From Pedobacter aquatilis (lineage in GTDB: Bacteria; Bacteroidota; Bacteroidia; Sphingobacteriales; Sphingobacteriaceae), in contig NZ_JAUFPW010000012.1 of the NCBI RefSeq assembly GCF_030409415.1, forward strand, positions 496,001 to 560,000: a DNA stretch of 64,000 nucleotides. Direction: 5' to 3'. Positions within the stretch are counted from its first letter, which is position 1. Every line of letters begins with the position of its first letter. The notes beneath the pieces are model-generated. The model was not told the origin of the DNA, made no database searches, and saw only the letters and a list, made by a program, of their open reading frames with translations. The translations under genes were made by a program, and so were the position numbers. Of the stretch, positions 1-8,257 are shown piece after piece.

Positions 1-794
1 ACACTTTATTGCTAGTGTTTTTATTCGGGGCTTGTAAGAAACCGGGAGGTGAGGCAGGAATACCTTCAGCTAAAAGTCAGAAGATTTATTCAGATTCCGT
101 TTTATACATCCAGGCCTCGGATGTAACGGCAAAACCTGTTATTACCCTGAACGGAAGTTATACATCTTTACCAGAAGGTTTAAAAATTGATAAAAAAACG
201 GGTTATATCGATGTAAACCAAAGTGAAACTGGTCTGAAGTACCTGGTTTTGTTTACGCCAGCTGGTTCCTCAGAAACCATAAAAAGCTACGTAACCATTT
301 CAGGTATTAATTACCCTGATAAAATCTTTAATCTTGCGCAGGGCGATTCTATTGCCGAACCGATATATAATGCAAATCCAAAGCTCCTTTTTCCAAATCC
401 CGGAAAGAATAACTTGTTTGATGAAAACGGTGGCTGTAAGAAAGCCGGAATTGTTATCAACGCTGAGAATGCCCGAATAAACCTTGCTCAGTCGATAAGG
501 AATCAAGCCATAGACACTGGTGCCACAGAGCAGGTTAAACTTGCCTACAGGATAAATGATGGCAGTAACAGGACTGTAAATGGATTAAATGTTAAAATCT
601 ATTTTTACCGGAATGCGAAGGAAATTCCAAAATATTTAACTGAACTTTTGGCTGTGAGGAAAACAACAGTACTTGCAGCTGGTACGGATAATCAAACCAT
701 CACAACAAGTACGCAAAACCTACTGGATTTAGCTTCGAAATCTGTAAGTTTAGCAAGGCCAAGACCGCCGTGCATTATTGTTGTTGGAAATTAA
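1..794 (+). CDS. Lipoprotein, 5'-truncated by window edge
   Basis: The frame is open from the first bases, so the true start lies outside the window. The visible N-terminus is a hydrophobic stretch ending in LFGAC, a lipobox with the acylated Cys encoded at 33-35, which points to an exported lipoprotein. Residues roughly 50-90 (LPEGLKIDKKTGYIDV followed by a beta-rich stretch) resemble the bacterial putative-Ig type of module in which a short loop precedes a KTG turn. The rest is not recognised; the C-terminus is rich in Arg/Pro. Its stop codon TAA directly abuts the ATG of the following CHAT gene, so the two are almost certainly cotranscribed and coupled. Function unknown; a cell-surface or periplasmic partner of the CHAT protein is an inference from the coupling only. 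Confidence 0.7.
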   Translation, partial: TLLLVFLFGACKKPGGEAGIPSAKSQKIYSDSVLYIQASDVTAKPVITLNGSYTSLPEGLKIDKKTGYIDVNQSETGLKYLVLFTPAGSSETIKSYVTISGINYPDKIFNLAQGDSIAEPIYNANPKLLFPNPGKNNLFDENGGCKKAGIVINAENARINLAQSIRNQAIDTGATEQVKLAYRINDGSNRTVNGLNVKIYFYRNAKEIPKYLTELLAVRKTTVLAAGTDNQTITTSTQNLLDLASKSVSLARPRPPCIIVVGN

Positions 795-3548
795 ATGGTA
801 AAAAAATTAAGTATAATATTTATACTGCTAATCCATTCATTAATTGGCAGGGCGCAGGATGCAATAGCTTATAAAAAGCATTTTGACCTGGCTGAACACT
901 ATGCAAATGCTCTAAAGCCATCTGAAGTCACTGATGCCCTTGCTCTTAAACACTATTTAGATGTAATTCATACCTTGTCATCTGGCAATCAGGATAATAA
1001 ATTTTTGCTCAGGGCATACATCACTACCGGGGCTTTTATGCAGGTACTTGACCGGCAGCAGGAGGCCATATCGCTTTTCAGAAAATCCTTTGATTTGAAA
1101 AAAAATGTAGCAGGTTTGTCTGATTCTGTTCTCTTTGCGCCGTATGTTTATTGCGGTAACAGTTATTTCAGGCAAGATAAACCTGATTCTGCCAATATTT
1201 TTTACCTCAAGGCAAAGGAAATTGCAGACAGGTTTCCTGATGTGGATCAACAAGAACGCTTGTTTAATACCCTTGGCGTTATGGCCTATTCAACCGGAAA
1301 CTACAATAAAAGTATCCCTTACTACGAGAAGGCAATTTCGGTACTAAGGAAGAAGGGCAACCCGGATAAGAGTTTGCATTTAACTTATCAGAACAACCTG
1401 GCATCTGCATTCAGAAAGTTAAAGCGTTATCAGGAATCCCTTGATATTTACAGAAGCCTTTTAAGCTATAAACTGGAAACCGAAAATATAAACCACAATA
1501 TCGGTTCGGTTTATCTGGCAATGGGAAAAGCGGATAGCGCTATTTTATACTTTAACCGGGTGAACTTCAAAAGTACAAAACTACTCAATGACCTAGCCAA
1601 GGCATACTTGCGGAAAAAAGATGCGGATAAAGCCCTTTTTTACCTTAATCCAGCCAGGGCGCTGTCAAAAAAGGCAAATGCGAATAGTATATATGGGAAT
1701 GCCTTAAAGTTAACCGGTGATGCCTGGGTTTTGAAGAGGCAGTATAAAAAAGGCGCATCTTACTACCAATACGCAATCAGTAGTTTTTCGCCGGATTTTG
1801 ACCCGAATTTACTGAACCAAAACCCGGTTAAATTTACCCAGGTGTTTAATACGATAGATCTGCTGGAAGCACTCATTGCCAAAGCGAATGCTCAAAAGCT
1901 TTTATGCCATCAGAATAATCAAATCCGTTACCTTGAGGGCTGCCTTAATACTTTTAGGTCATTTTATAAACTTGCCGATCACATCAGTCGTTTTTATGAT
2001 AATGATGAAGCCAGGTTGCTGATTGGAGAGCTGAAATATACCGTACATAATGATGTAATTGATGTTTGCCTGCAGCTTTTTAAATTAACAAAGGAATCAC
2101 GGTACATGCAGGATGCCTTTTATCTGGATGAAGAAAACAAGGCATCGAATTTAAGCATATCCAGGGATGAGCTTACCTTAAGGATAAAATCAGTGGCTCC
2201 GAAACAACTTCTATCACAAGAAAAACAGTTAAAGAATAGTATCACCCGGATTTCCCTAATGGCTTCTGCAGAGGTAGATCATCAAAAACTTAAGGGTTAT
2301 AAACAACTTTTGAATGATGATATCATCAAACTCGGCAACGTGCTGCAAAAAATCAAGGAAGCAGACGAGAAAGGATTGAACTACTCGGATTCGAAAAAAA
2401 TCAACCTTTCCGATTTCCAGCGCCAGATACCCGCTGCTGCGGCTGTGTTGTCTTATCATGTGGGTACGGATAAAATCTTGTGTTTTGTAATAACCAGATC
2501 GGGATTCGATTTTTTTACCAGTCCAATTGATCAGGGTTTTAATACAAAACTGATCAAGCTGGATAAACTAATCCGTTTAAAAGACGGGAATAATAACAAG
2601 GCTGTTGATAACTTGAGTGGGCAGATTTATAATCATTTGCTAAGCCCGGCAATGTCCTTTATCTCTGGTAAAAAACAATTATACATAATTCCGGATGATA
2701 AGCTTAGTACAGTTCCTTTTGAAGTATTAGGCGATAGGGTGGATGGTGTCATAATTAACAGGTTTGCGGTTACTTATAACTACTCCTGTAAAATACTTCA
2801 AAACACAAAATCTGAAGTTTCAACCAGTCACTTAAAAACACTTGGTTTTGCACCCTTTACTACCCCAAATAGCACTAAATGGGCTGTGCTAAGTGCATCA
2901 GCAAAAGAATTTGACCATGCGGGTGGTGCTAGATTATTGGATGAGAAAGCGAAAAAGGATCAATTTTTAAAGCTTTCGGACAAATACAGTCTGCTTCATC
3001 TGGCTACCCACGCATTTGCAGACAATGAAAACCCCGCAAAGTCATTTATTGCATTTTATCCGCAAGCGGCTGATTCTGGTTTAAAGACAAGGCTCTATTT
3101 ACCGGAAATTTATAACCTGAATCTTCAGACGGCCAAATTGGTTATTTTAAGTGCTTGTGAGAGTGGTAACGGGACTTTGATAAACGGAGAAGGTTTGATG
3201 AGCCTGGCCCGCGCTTTTTCTTATGCGGGTTGCAATAATATCATTACTTCAATGTGGAATGCTGACGATGCTTCAACGGCTGCAATCTTAGATTTGTTTC
3301 ATCAGAATATTAACCAAGGGATTTCTTTTACAAATGCACTGAATAAAGCAAAACAGGATTATCTTCAGGAAAGCCAAATATCACCTGCAAAAAAAAGAGC
3401 AGCATATTGGGCACACATAAGGTTTATAGGAGGATTTGAGCAAGAGCCTAAAGCCAGAGCCATATGGATTTATGCGATTATGATTCCAATATGTGTTATC
3501 CTAGCCTTAATCTCCCGGAAAATTTTTTCAAAGTTCCGGAAGAAGTAA
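795..3548 (+). CDS. Exported, membrane-anchored TPR-CHAT domain protein
   Basis: A protein of 917 aa with a signal peptide (about residues 1-20, ending GRAQ), a long tetratricopeptide-like helical region (about 60-400), a linker, and a C-terminal CHAT domain. CHAT is a caspase-like (C14-clan) cysteine peptidase fold. The dyad is visible as His739 in HLATHAF and Cys788 in LSACESGNG, followed by GEGLMSLARAF and the SMWNADDAST motif typical of the family. A single C-terminal transmembrane helix (about 890-910) followed by a basic tail (KIFSKFRKK) would leave the TPR and CHAT parts in the periplasm, anchored in the inner membrane. The gene starts immediately after the stop of the lipoprotein gene and ends 13 bp from a convergent lipoprotein gene. 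Targets are unknown; peptidase activity is inferred from the intact dyad. Confidence 0.85.
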   Translation: MVKKLSIIFILLIHSLIGRAQDAIAYKKHFDLAEHYANALKPSEVTDALALKHYLDVIHTLSSGNQDNKFLLRAYITTGAFMQVLDRQQEAISLFRKSFDLKKNVAGLSDSVLFAPYVYCGNSYFRQDKPDSANIFYLKAKEIADRFPDVDQQERLFNTLGVMAYSTGNYNKSIPYYEKAISVLRKKGNPDKSLHLTYQNNLASAFRKLKRYQESLDIYRSLLSYKLETENINHNIGSVYLAMGKADSAILYFNRVNFKSTKLLNDLAKAYLRKKDADKALFYLNPARALSKKANANSIYGNALKLTGDAWVLKRQYKKGASYYQYAISSFSPDFDPNLLNQNPVKFTQVFNTIDLLEALIAKANAQKLLCHQNNQIRYLEGCLNTFRSFYKLADHISRFYDNDEARLLIGELKYTVHNDVIDVCLQLFKLTKESRYMQDAFYLDEENKASNLSISRDELTLRIKSVAPKQLLSQEKQLKNSITRISLMASAEVDHQKLKGYKQLLNDDIIKLGNVLQKIKEADEKGLNYSDSKKINLSDFQRQIPAAAAVLSYHVGTDKILCFVITRSGFDFFTSPIDQGFNTKLIKLDKLIRLKDGNNNKAVDNLSGQIYNHLLSPAMSFISGKKQLYIIPDDKLSTVPFEVLGDRVDGVIINRFAVTYNYSCKILQNTKSEVSTSHLKTLGFAPFTTPNSTKWAVLSASAKEFDHAGGARLLDEKAKKDQFLKLSDKYSLLHLATHAFADNENPAKSFIAFYPQAADSGLKTRLYLPEIYNLNLQTAKLVILSACESGNGTLINGEGLMSLARAFSYAGCNNIITSMWNADDASTAAILDLFHQNINQGISFTNALNKAKQDYLQESQISPAKKRAAYWAHIRFIGGFEQEPKARAIWIYAIMIPICVILALISRKIFSKFRKK

Positions 3549-3561
3549 GATTCGATCGGTA

Positions 3562-4326
3562 CTATCCGTGTCCGGGACCATCTTCTGCTTTACCGCTTTT
3601 ATGTTTGCTTTCTAATTTAGCGGCGGCAATATTTTGTAGGTTAAGCTTAATTTTGTTAAATAAAATTGCATTTGAAGTACTGCTAATTAGAATTTTTCCG
3701 GAAGCTTTGGTGGCTGTGCTTAAATCCGATAGACTTAACCCTTGCAGGATTTTATTTAAACCAAGAACGAATGTGGCATTAAGATCAGTTGATGCATCAA
3801 TTTTAACATTGTTTATTTCGACCTTTATCAATAAATCCTCGTTCACATTAATTTCTATAGGTGTTAATGTACCATCTGCAGCAGTAAAATTTCCCTTAAG
3901 GGTTAATGGAATAGCAGTGCTTGTTGTTTTGCTTAAGATGAGTTTAAGCTCTATTTCCCTGTAGCTACCTGTGTCGATTACAGATTTAACAACCGCCGGG
4001 TCAATGGCGAAAAGGTTAATATTTGTTAATCCCTTAACTTCAATCTCTTTCTTAACGTTGCCTTTTTTTGCCTCAAATTCGAATTTGGTCACATTGGCAA
4101 TTCCTTCTGTCCAGGTTATGGCAGGCGTAACGGATGTAGTGGTACTTGCTGCACTAACGCTGTTACCAGTATTGCTGCTTGCCGTCAAATCTGCCTTTAC
4201 ACTAAATGCGATCTGTGCGTCTTGATCCAGGCTTAGGTTATCATCCTTTTTGCAGCCGTTCAAGATTAATAATGCCGAAGATAATACGGCGTATCCAATT
4301 CTGATCTGTTGTTTTAAAATTTTCAT
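3562..4326 (-). CDS. Hypothetical lipoprotein (sigma/anti-sigma operon)
   Basis: A protein of 254 aa with an N-terminal signal and lipobox LILNGC (Cys25), then a low-complexity Ser/Thr/Ala linker and a beta-rich domain with alternating hydrophobic residues, so a secreted or surface lipoprotein is likely. It ends with a His/Gly-rich tail (DGPGHG). I do not recognise a named domain. It lies 60 bp downstream of the anti-sigma-like gene in the same direction, so it is probably the third gene of that operon, and it converges on the CHAT gene with only 13 bp between stop codons. A role as an envelope sensor or as an output of the neighbouring sigma factor is speculation from position. Confidence 0.75.
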   Translation of the reverse strand: MKILKQQIRIGYAVLSSALLILNGCKKDDNLSLDQDAQIAFSVKADLTASSNTGNSVSAASTTTSVTPAITWTEGIANVTKFEFEAKKGNVKKEIEVKGLTNINLFAIDPAVVKSVIDTGSYREIELKLILSKTTSTAIPLTLKGNFTAADGTLTPIEINVNEDLLIKVEINNVKIDASTDLNATFVLGLNKILQGLSLSDLSTATKASGKILISSTSNAILFNKIKLNLQNIAAAKLESKHKSGKAEDGPGHG

Positions 4327-4386
4327 AATGTCTGTATTTTATTGATTGGTAACTACAGGCAAATGAAATGTAATCAGGATTTGAAA

Positions 4387-5142
4387 TTATTTTTTCAAAT
4401 TCAGTATTTTCAGGTCCAGTAGCACTGCAAACGAAACTTTTTCGTTGTAGATGTGGCTTTTGTCCTTATGTATTCTTTCAAATAGGTTAAGCGCTTCAGC
4501 AAAATTATGGTTTTTAATATAGGCCAAACCGAGATAATATTCTGCATCATCATGCAGGTTACCGTTTTCTCCTTCAGTTTTTAGGATGTCATTAAAAATA
4601 TCTATTGCATTTTTTACCATGTTTAGCTGGAGGTAGGCCATTCCAGCAATAAACCTTTCATTACTTGTATGTTTACCTGTTTTTTTAAATAATGTAATTA
4701 GCTGATTGTAGTCTTGTTTTTGATAAGCGTTTTCGATTGCTGAGGTTGCTGCACTTCCCCTATCAGTGCTGATGGTGAAAGCAAGATATTGTTGATGGTA
4801 GGTACTTTCTGCACTTACAGAAATAAATTTATATAAAAGTCCAAGGAACACCACAATGCCAATTGAGGCGGCTATCTTTAACAGGGCAGGTAGAAGGGTA
4901 TTTCTGCTGAATTTAAACGCTGGCATTTTTTGCTCATTCATTATTTCTTGATGGATTAGGGCTACATCAGTTTTTAGTCCATAATGTTTTAAGGCTAATT
5001 CGGCTAATTTAACCTCTTCCAATTTTTCCTCCAATGAAGGATTATTTTGCAACTCTGTCTCGAATGCAAGGCGCTCACTTTCACTTAATTCGCCATCAAT
5101 ATATTTTATGAGTAAAAAACTATTTTCTTCAGGATTATTCAT
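4387..5142 (-). CDS. Anti-sigma-like membrane protein with TPR C-terminus
   Basis: A protein of 251 aa. The first 70 residues (LIKYIDGELSESERLAFETE) look like the cytoplasmic helical segment found in Bacteroidota anti-sigma factors, without the His/Cys zinc motif. One transmembrane helix follows (about 84-107) and then an outer domain with TPR-like helical repeats (about 155-240, e.g. DAEYYLGLAYI, FAEALNLFERI). Its start overlaps the end of the sigma gene by 8 bp, the usual arrangement for a cognate pair. The likely role is to hold the sigma factor at the inner membrane and respond to something sensed by the periplasmic TPR part. The sigma-binding function is inferred from position and topology. 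Confidence 0.7.
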   Translation of the reverse strand: MNNPEENSFLLIKYIDGELSESERLAFETELQNNPSLEEKLEEVKLAELALKHYGLKTDVALIHQEIMNEQKMPAFKFSRNTLLPALLKIAASIGIVVFLGLLYKFISVSAESTYHQQYLAFTISTDRGSAATSAIENAYQKQDYNQLITLFKKTGKHTSNERFIAGMAYLQLNMVKNAIDIFNDILKTEGENGNLHDDAEYYLGLAYIKNHNFAEALNLFERIHKDKSHIYNEKVSFAVLLDLKILNLKK

Positions 5143-5746
5143 AGGTTAATGCTGCTTTAAACTTTTTTGCTAATAAGGGATCCTTAGATAGGAGCTGTTG
5201 CAAACTTTTCATGCATTTGTATTTTTTATTTCTCAGCACCTGCTCGCTTTCAAAATTTACCAAATGGAGTATGCTTTTCATCGATTGGTTTTCATAGTAA
5301 TAAGCAACCAGAATCTTTTTGCAAACTTCTCCCAGTGAGCTGATGGTATTGCCGATTAAAGCCCGGTCTTCTCTATTTGTGATGTACCGGCTAACTTCGG
5401 GTTCGATATTATCTATTTCCATACTGTACTTATCTTCTCTCAGCATTGTTTTATTTCTTTTTCTTAATTCATTAAGCCATGTAAAGCGGTTTAAAGCATA
5501 TAAAAAAGTTTTAATACTTGACTCGCCGCGGAATTTACCAGCTCGAACAATTTCGATAAAATTTACAATCACCTCCTGAAAAATATCTTCTGCGTCCTGC
5601 CCAGACCCTTGGTTCTGAATAATGTAAGCCTTTAAGGTTGCAAAGTTCTCTAGATATAAAGCACGAACTGCATCACTATCGATATTTTGCCTAGCAAGCA
5701 TTGTTATTATTTCGGAATCTGAGTGCTTTGAGGATGATTTCACCAT
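5135..5746 (-). CDS. ECF-type RNA polymerase sigma factor
   Basis: A protein of 203 aa. Region 2 is at about residues 27-100, with DAEDIFQEVIVNFIE (core-binding and -10 recognition segment) and the aromatic FLYALNRFTWLNELRKRNK. A poorly conserved linker and region 4 follow (about 130-190; ISSLGEVCKKILVAYYYENQ, then a helix-turn-helix-like segment ending QVLRNKKYKCMKSLQQLL). Region 4 departs from the usual LPxxxR pattern, so its target promoters may be unusual. The gene leads an operon with the overlapping anti-sigma-like gene and a lipoprotein gene. The ATG at 5744-5746 is the only good start. The family assignment is firm; the regulon is unknown. Confidence 0.85.
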   Translation of the reverse strand: MVKSSSKHSDSEIITMLARQNIDSDAVRALYLENFATLKAYIIQNQGSGQDAEDIFQEVIVNFIEIVRAGKFRGESSIKTFLYALNRFTWLNELRKRNKTMLREDKYSMEIDNIEPEVSRYITNREDRALIGNTISSLGEVCKKILVAYYYENQSMKSILHLVNFESEQVLRNKKYKCMKSLQQLLSKDPLLAKKFKAALTYE

Positions 5747-6291
5747 CTTATATAACTAGGTAAATGCAAAGAGTAATTTTGTAACCAAGGTAGCTTAAAA
5801 GAATTTTTCGTGCAAAATAAAAACCAATATAAAATGGATTAGTTGAGTATGGGATGATCTAGTAGGTTCGACCTCTTTTGTGAATTATAAAGGTCCCATC
5901 GAGTGTTTGGTGATTAATTGAGTGTAAGTTTTAACTTTTGGAAAACGTGGTCAATGAAACTTGGCTTACGCACATTAAATTAAATTCTCGAGGCAAGAAA
6001 AAACCACCATTCATCTTCCAGGTCTCAGGTTATATTGGCTTCAAAGGGTATACTTTAAGTCGACTTCAGGCTCGAAATGATACGAAAAAACTAATACAGT
6101 TCGATTTCAGCCAGTCTTGAATTAATCTTCACGAAGGAAATGTTGCTTATTTTAAGTTAAAAACCGCAGTAATAAAATGAGGGTAACCAAATACTTAGTT
6201 CCAGTATGGATGAACCAGAGGTTGTTGACTCCGTTTCACCGGAAATGATTTGCTGTAAAGTTTGCTTGTCTGCATTTTAGCGAACGGGTGT

Positions 6292-6653
6292 AAAGGGGTC
6301 AAATCAATTCGTTTATTCAGGTGACACTGCTATTCAAAATCTTTTTGCCTTTATAATCAGATGGATTAGCTGATGAAAGAGCAGGGATAGATTTACTTAC
6401 ATCGCTTAAGCTTATAATCCCCATATACAACTAGCCTTTCAAGTCCACAGGAGTCAACCTTTGTTGATTGCCTATTAGTTTGTGAACAATATTTGCATTT
6501 TGAATGTCCATATTCAAATTTTACAGATATTTAAATGTAGTTGGTCATTAATCACAAATTTTATTGTTTGCGAGCTATCTACCCAAAGTAATGGACAGTT
6601 GAATTTTAAATTAGCTCATATTTGATTCCTTTCTAGCTATATTTGACTCCTTT
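6292..6653. repeat. Degenerate IS-like ends with inverted and direct repeats
   Basis: AAAGGGGTCAAAT at 6292-6304 is matched in inverted orientation by ATTTGACTCCTTT (about 6641-6653) and, with two changes, by ATTTGATTCCTTT (about 6620-6632). The two right-hand copies form a direct repeat that shares AGCT and ATATTTGA. Several repeats at element ends recall IS21-type termini. There is no transposase frame between them, so this would be a remnant or a non-autonomous element. Confidence 0.3.
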
Positions 6654-6809
6654 TTCAGTTAATCAGTGGATTAGTTCCCACCGGTTGTAAATTTATTATT
6701 AGAAAATGGGGTGAAGCTAACATGCTTTTTATCAATGCTTAAGCTGCTTTAGCAAAGCTGTGGTGATTTTTGAGGTATTCATATTAACACTCCGGTGGGA
6801 GAAAAATGA

Positions 6810-6818
6810 TGTGGAAAA
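6810..6818 (-). promoter_or_regulatory. DnaA-box-like 9-mer upstream of mraZ
   Basis: TGTGGAAAA, the complement of TTTTCCACA, one mismatch from the E. coli DnaA box TTATCCACA. It lies just before the MraZ repeat array. The same 9-mer recurs twice between ftsA and ftsZ and once before the histone-like gene. DnaA binding is an inference. Confidence 0.35.
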
Positions 6819-6825
6819 CTTTTTT

Positions 6826-6887
6826 GTGGTAAAAAGTGGTAAAAAGTGGTAGAACTCTTTACTTTTACACTACATAAAAAGTGTAAA
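6826..6887 (+). promoter_or_regulatory. MraZ operator repeats and mraZ promoter region
   Basis: Three direct GTGGT repeats start at 6826, 6836 and 6846 with exactly 10-bp periodicity (AAAAGTGGTA units), and a further AAAAAGTGTAAA lies at 6876-6887. MraZ proteins are known to bind tandem repeats of this kind ahead of their own gene (10-bp spacing, AAAGTGG/T core in Mycoplasma, TGGG in E. coli). TACTTTTA at 6860-6867 is one base from the Bacteroidota -7 box TAnnTTTG. TTTACACT (6864-6871) and AGTGTAAA (6880-6887) also form an inverted repeat. Autoregulation of the dcw operon by MraZ is the likely role. Confidence 0.7.
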
Positions 6888-6894
6888 TACCATT

Positions 6895-7362
6895 ATGCCC
6901 CAACTTTTAGGAGAATTTGATTGTAAACTTGACGCAAAGGGACGCCTTATGGTACCTGCTGCGCTTAAGAAACAATTGCCTGAAAGTGAAAAGGAAGGTT
7001 TTATTATTAACCGTGGTTTTGAAAAAAACCTGGTTATCTATCCAAAATCTGTTTGGAATGATGTTGTGGCTGAAGTAAGTAAATTAAACCCTTACGATGC
7101 TGAAAACAGGTTGTTTGTTCGAGCCCTTACCCGTGGTGCGACTGAAATTACCCTTGATGCTGCTGGCCGAGTATTAATTCCGAAATCTCTTGCAGAATAT
7201 GCTGGTTTAGGTAATGATATCGTTCTGGCTTGTCAACTTGACAAAGTTGAGGTTTGGGATAAAAAATCTTACGAAGATAGTTTTGATAATATTCCTGAAA
7301 ATTTTGCTGCATTAGCGCAAAAAGTGATGGTTCCAAAGACAGGAGGTGCTGATGGAGCATAA
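6895..7362 (+). CDS. mraZ: Transcriptional regulator MraZ
   Basis: A protein of 155 aa with two SpoVT-AbrB type repeats, each carrying the family DxxGR motif: DAKGR at 13-17 and DAAGR at 88-92, each followed by a MVP or LIP turn. MraZ is a ring-forming DNA-binding protein that represses the dcw operon by binding tandem repeats in its promoter; such repeats lie 8-70 bp upstream here. It is the first gene of the cluster, as in most bacteria, and overlaps the next gene slightly. The ATG has no strong Shine-Dalgarno site. Confidence 0.97.
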   Translation: MPQLLGEFDCKLDAKGRLMVPAALKKQLPESEKEGFIINRGFEKNLVIYPKSVWNDVVAEVSKLNPYDAENRLFVRALTRGATEITLDAAGRVLIPKSLAEYAGLGNDIVLACQLDKVEVWDKKSYEDSFDNIPENFAALAQKVMVPKTGGADGA

Positions 7363-8257
7363 TTACCATGTGCCTGTTATGTTGCAGCCTTGTATCGATG
7401 GTTTAAATATCAAGCCCGATGGCGTTTATGTAGATGTTACTTTTGGTGGAGGTGGTCACTCTAAAGAAATTTTAAAACATCTGGGTAAAAATGGAAGACT
7501 GATTGCTTTTGATCAAGATGTTGATGCTCAGGCAAATATTCCTGCCGATGATCGTTTAATTTTTATCGACCAAAATTTTGGCTTCCTTAAAAATAACCTT
7601 CGCTTAAAAGGTTTTAAACAGGTTGATGGTATTCTGGCTGATTTGGGGGTTTCTTCTCATCAGTTTGATATTCCTGAACGTGGTTTTTCTATCCGCTTTA
7701 ATGCTGATTTAGACATGCGTATGGATAAACATGGGCAGTTAACAGCGGCTGAAGTTTTAAATACCTATTCTGAAGATAAGCTACATAAGATTTTCGGAAT
7801 ATATGGCGAGGTAAAAAATGCAAAGTCGCTGGCTAGAGCAATTGTAACTTCCCGCTTAGATGCGCCTTTTACAGATATTGATAGTTTTAAATCTGCAATT
7901 TCCGCTTACATCCCCAAGGGAAAAGAAAATAAATATTTAGCGCAGGTATTCCAGGCTTTAAGAATTGAAGTAAACGCCGAAATCCAGGTGCTTGAAAGCT
8001 TCCTTCAACAAGCTGCAGAAGTTTTAAAACCAGGCGGTCATTTGGTGGTGATGTCTTATCATTCGCTTGAAGACAGGCCGGTTAAAAATTTTATGGCAAA
8101 AGGTAAATTTCAGGGCGAGGTAGAAAAGGATTTTTTCGGTAACCAGCAGAAGCCTTTTAATGTAATTACAAGAAAAGCAATCGTTGCAACTGACGAAGAA
8201 ATTGCCTTAAATAATCGGGCAAGAAGTGCAAAGTTAAGAATAGCAGAAAAAATATGA
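7352..8257 (+). CDS. rsmH: 16S rRNA (cytosine(1402)-N(4))-methyltransferase
   Basis: About 301 aa from the ATG at 7352. I chose this start because AGGAGG at 7341-7346 sits five bases before it, a rare clear Shine-Dalgarno in this genome; an in-frame GTG at 7346 is less likely. The SAM-binding loop FGGGGHS is at about 31-37, and the family signatures DLGVSSHQFD, ERGFSIRFNADLDMRM and VMSYHSLEDR are all present. It methylates C1402 of 16S rRNA in the ribosome P-site. It overlaps mraZ by 11 bp and the downstream ftsL-like gene by 4 bp (ATGA), so translation is coupled along the operon. Confidence 0.97.
   Translation: MEHNYHVPVMLQPCIDGLNIKPDGVYVDVTFGGGGHSKEILKHLGKNGRLIAFDQDVDAQANIPADDRLIFIDQNFGFLKNNLRLKGFKQVDGILADLGVSSHQFDIPERGFSIRFNADLDMRMDKHGQLTAAEVLNTYSEDKLHKIFGIYGEVKNAKSLARAIVTSRLDAPFTDIDSFKSAISAYIPKGKENKYLAQVFQALRIEVNAEIQVLESFLQQAAEVLKPGGHLVVMSYHSLEDRPVKNFMAKGKFQGEVEKDFFGNQQKPFNVITRKAIVATDEEIALNNRARSAKLRIAEKI

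Larger units (their letters stand above)
5747..6894. other. Gene-poor region upstream of the dcw cluster
   Basis: About 1.15 kb with no convincing gene. A 60-codon open frame at 5938-6120 starts with TTG, has no domain and no ribosome site, and is probably chance. The stretch contains imperfect repeats of AAAGGNNTCAAAT in both orientations (6292-6653), suggesting a decayed mobile element, and ends with the mraZ control region (6795-6887). Stop codons are frequent in all frames. Confidence 0.6.

Noticed and set aside
3464..3964. 166-codon plus-strand open frame
   Set aside because: It is antisense to the lipoprotein gene at 3562-4326 and overlaps the CHAT 3' end; its translation has no signal or domain, and the opposite strand has a clear lipobox and regular coding.
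5938..6120. 60-codon plus-strand open frame in the gene desert
   Set aside because: It starts with TTG, has no domain, no ribosome site and no promoter, and its composition is that of non-coding DNA.
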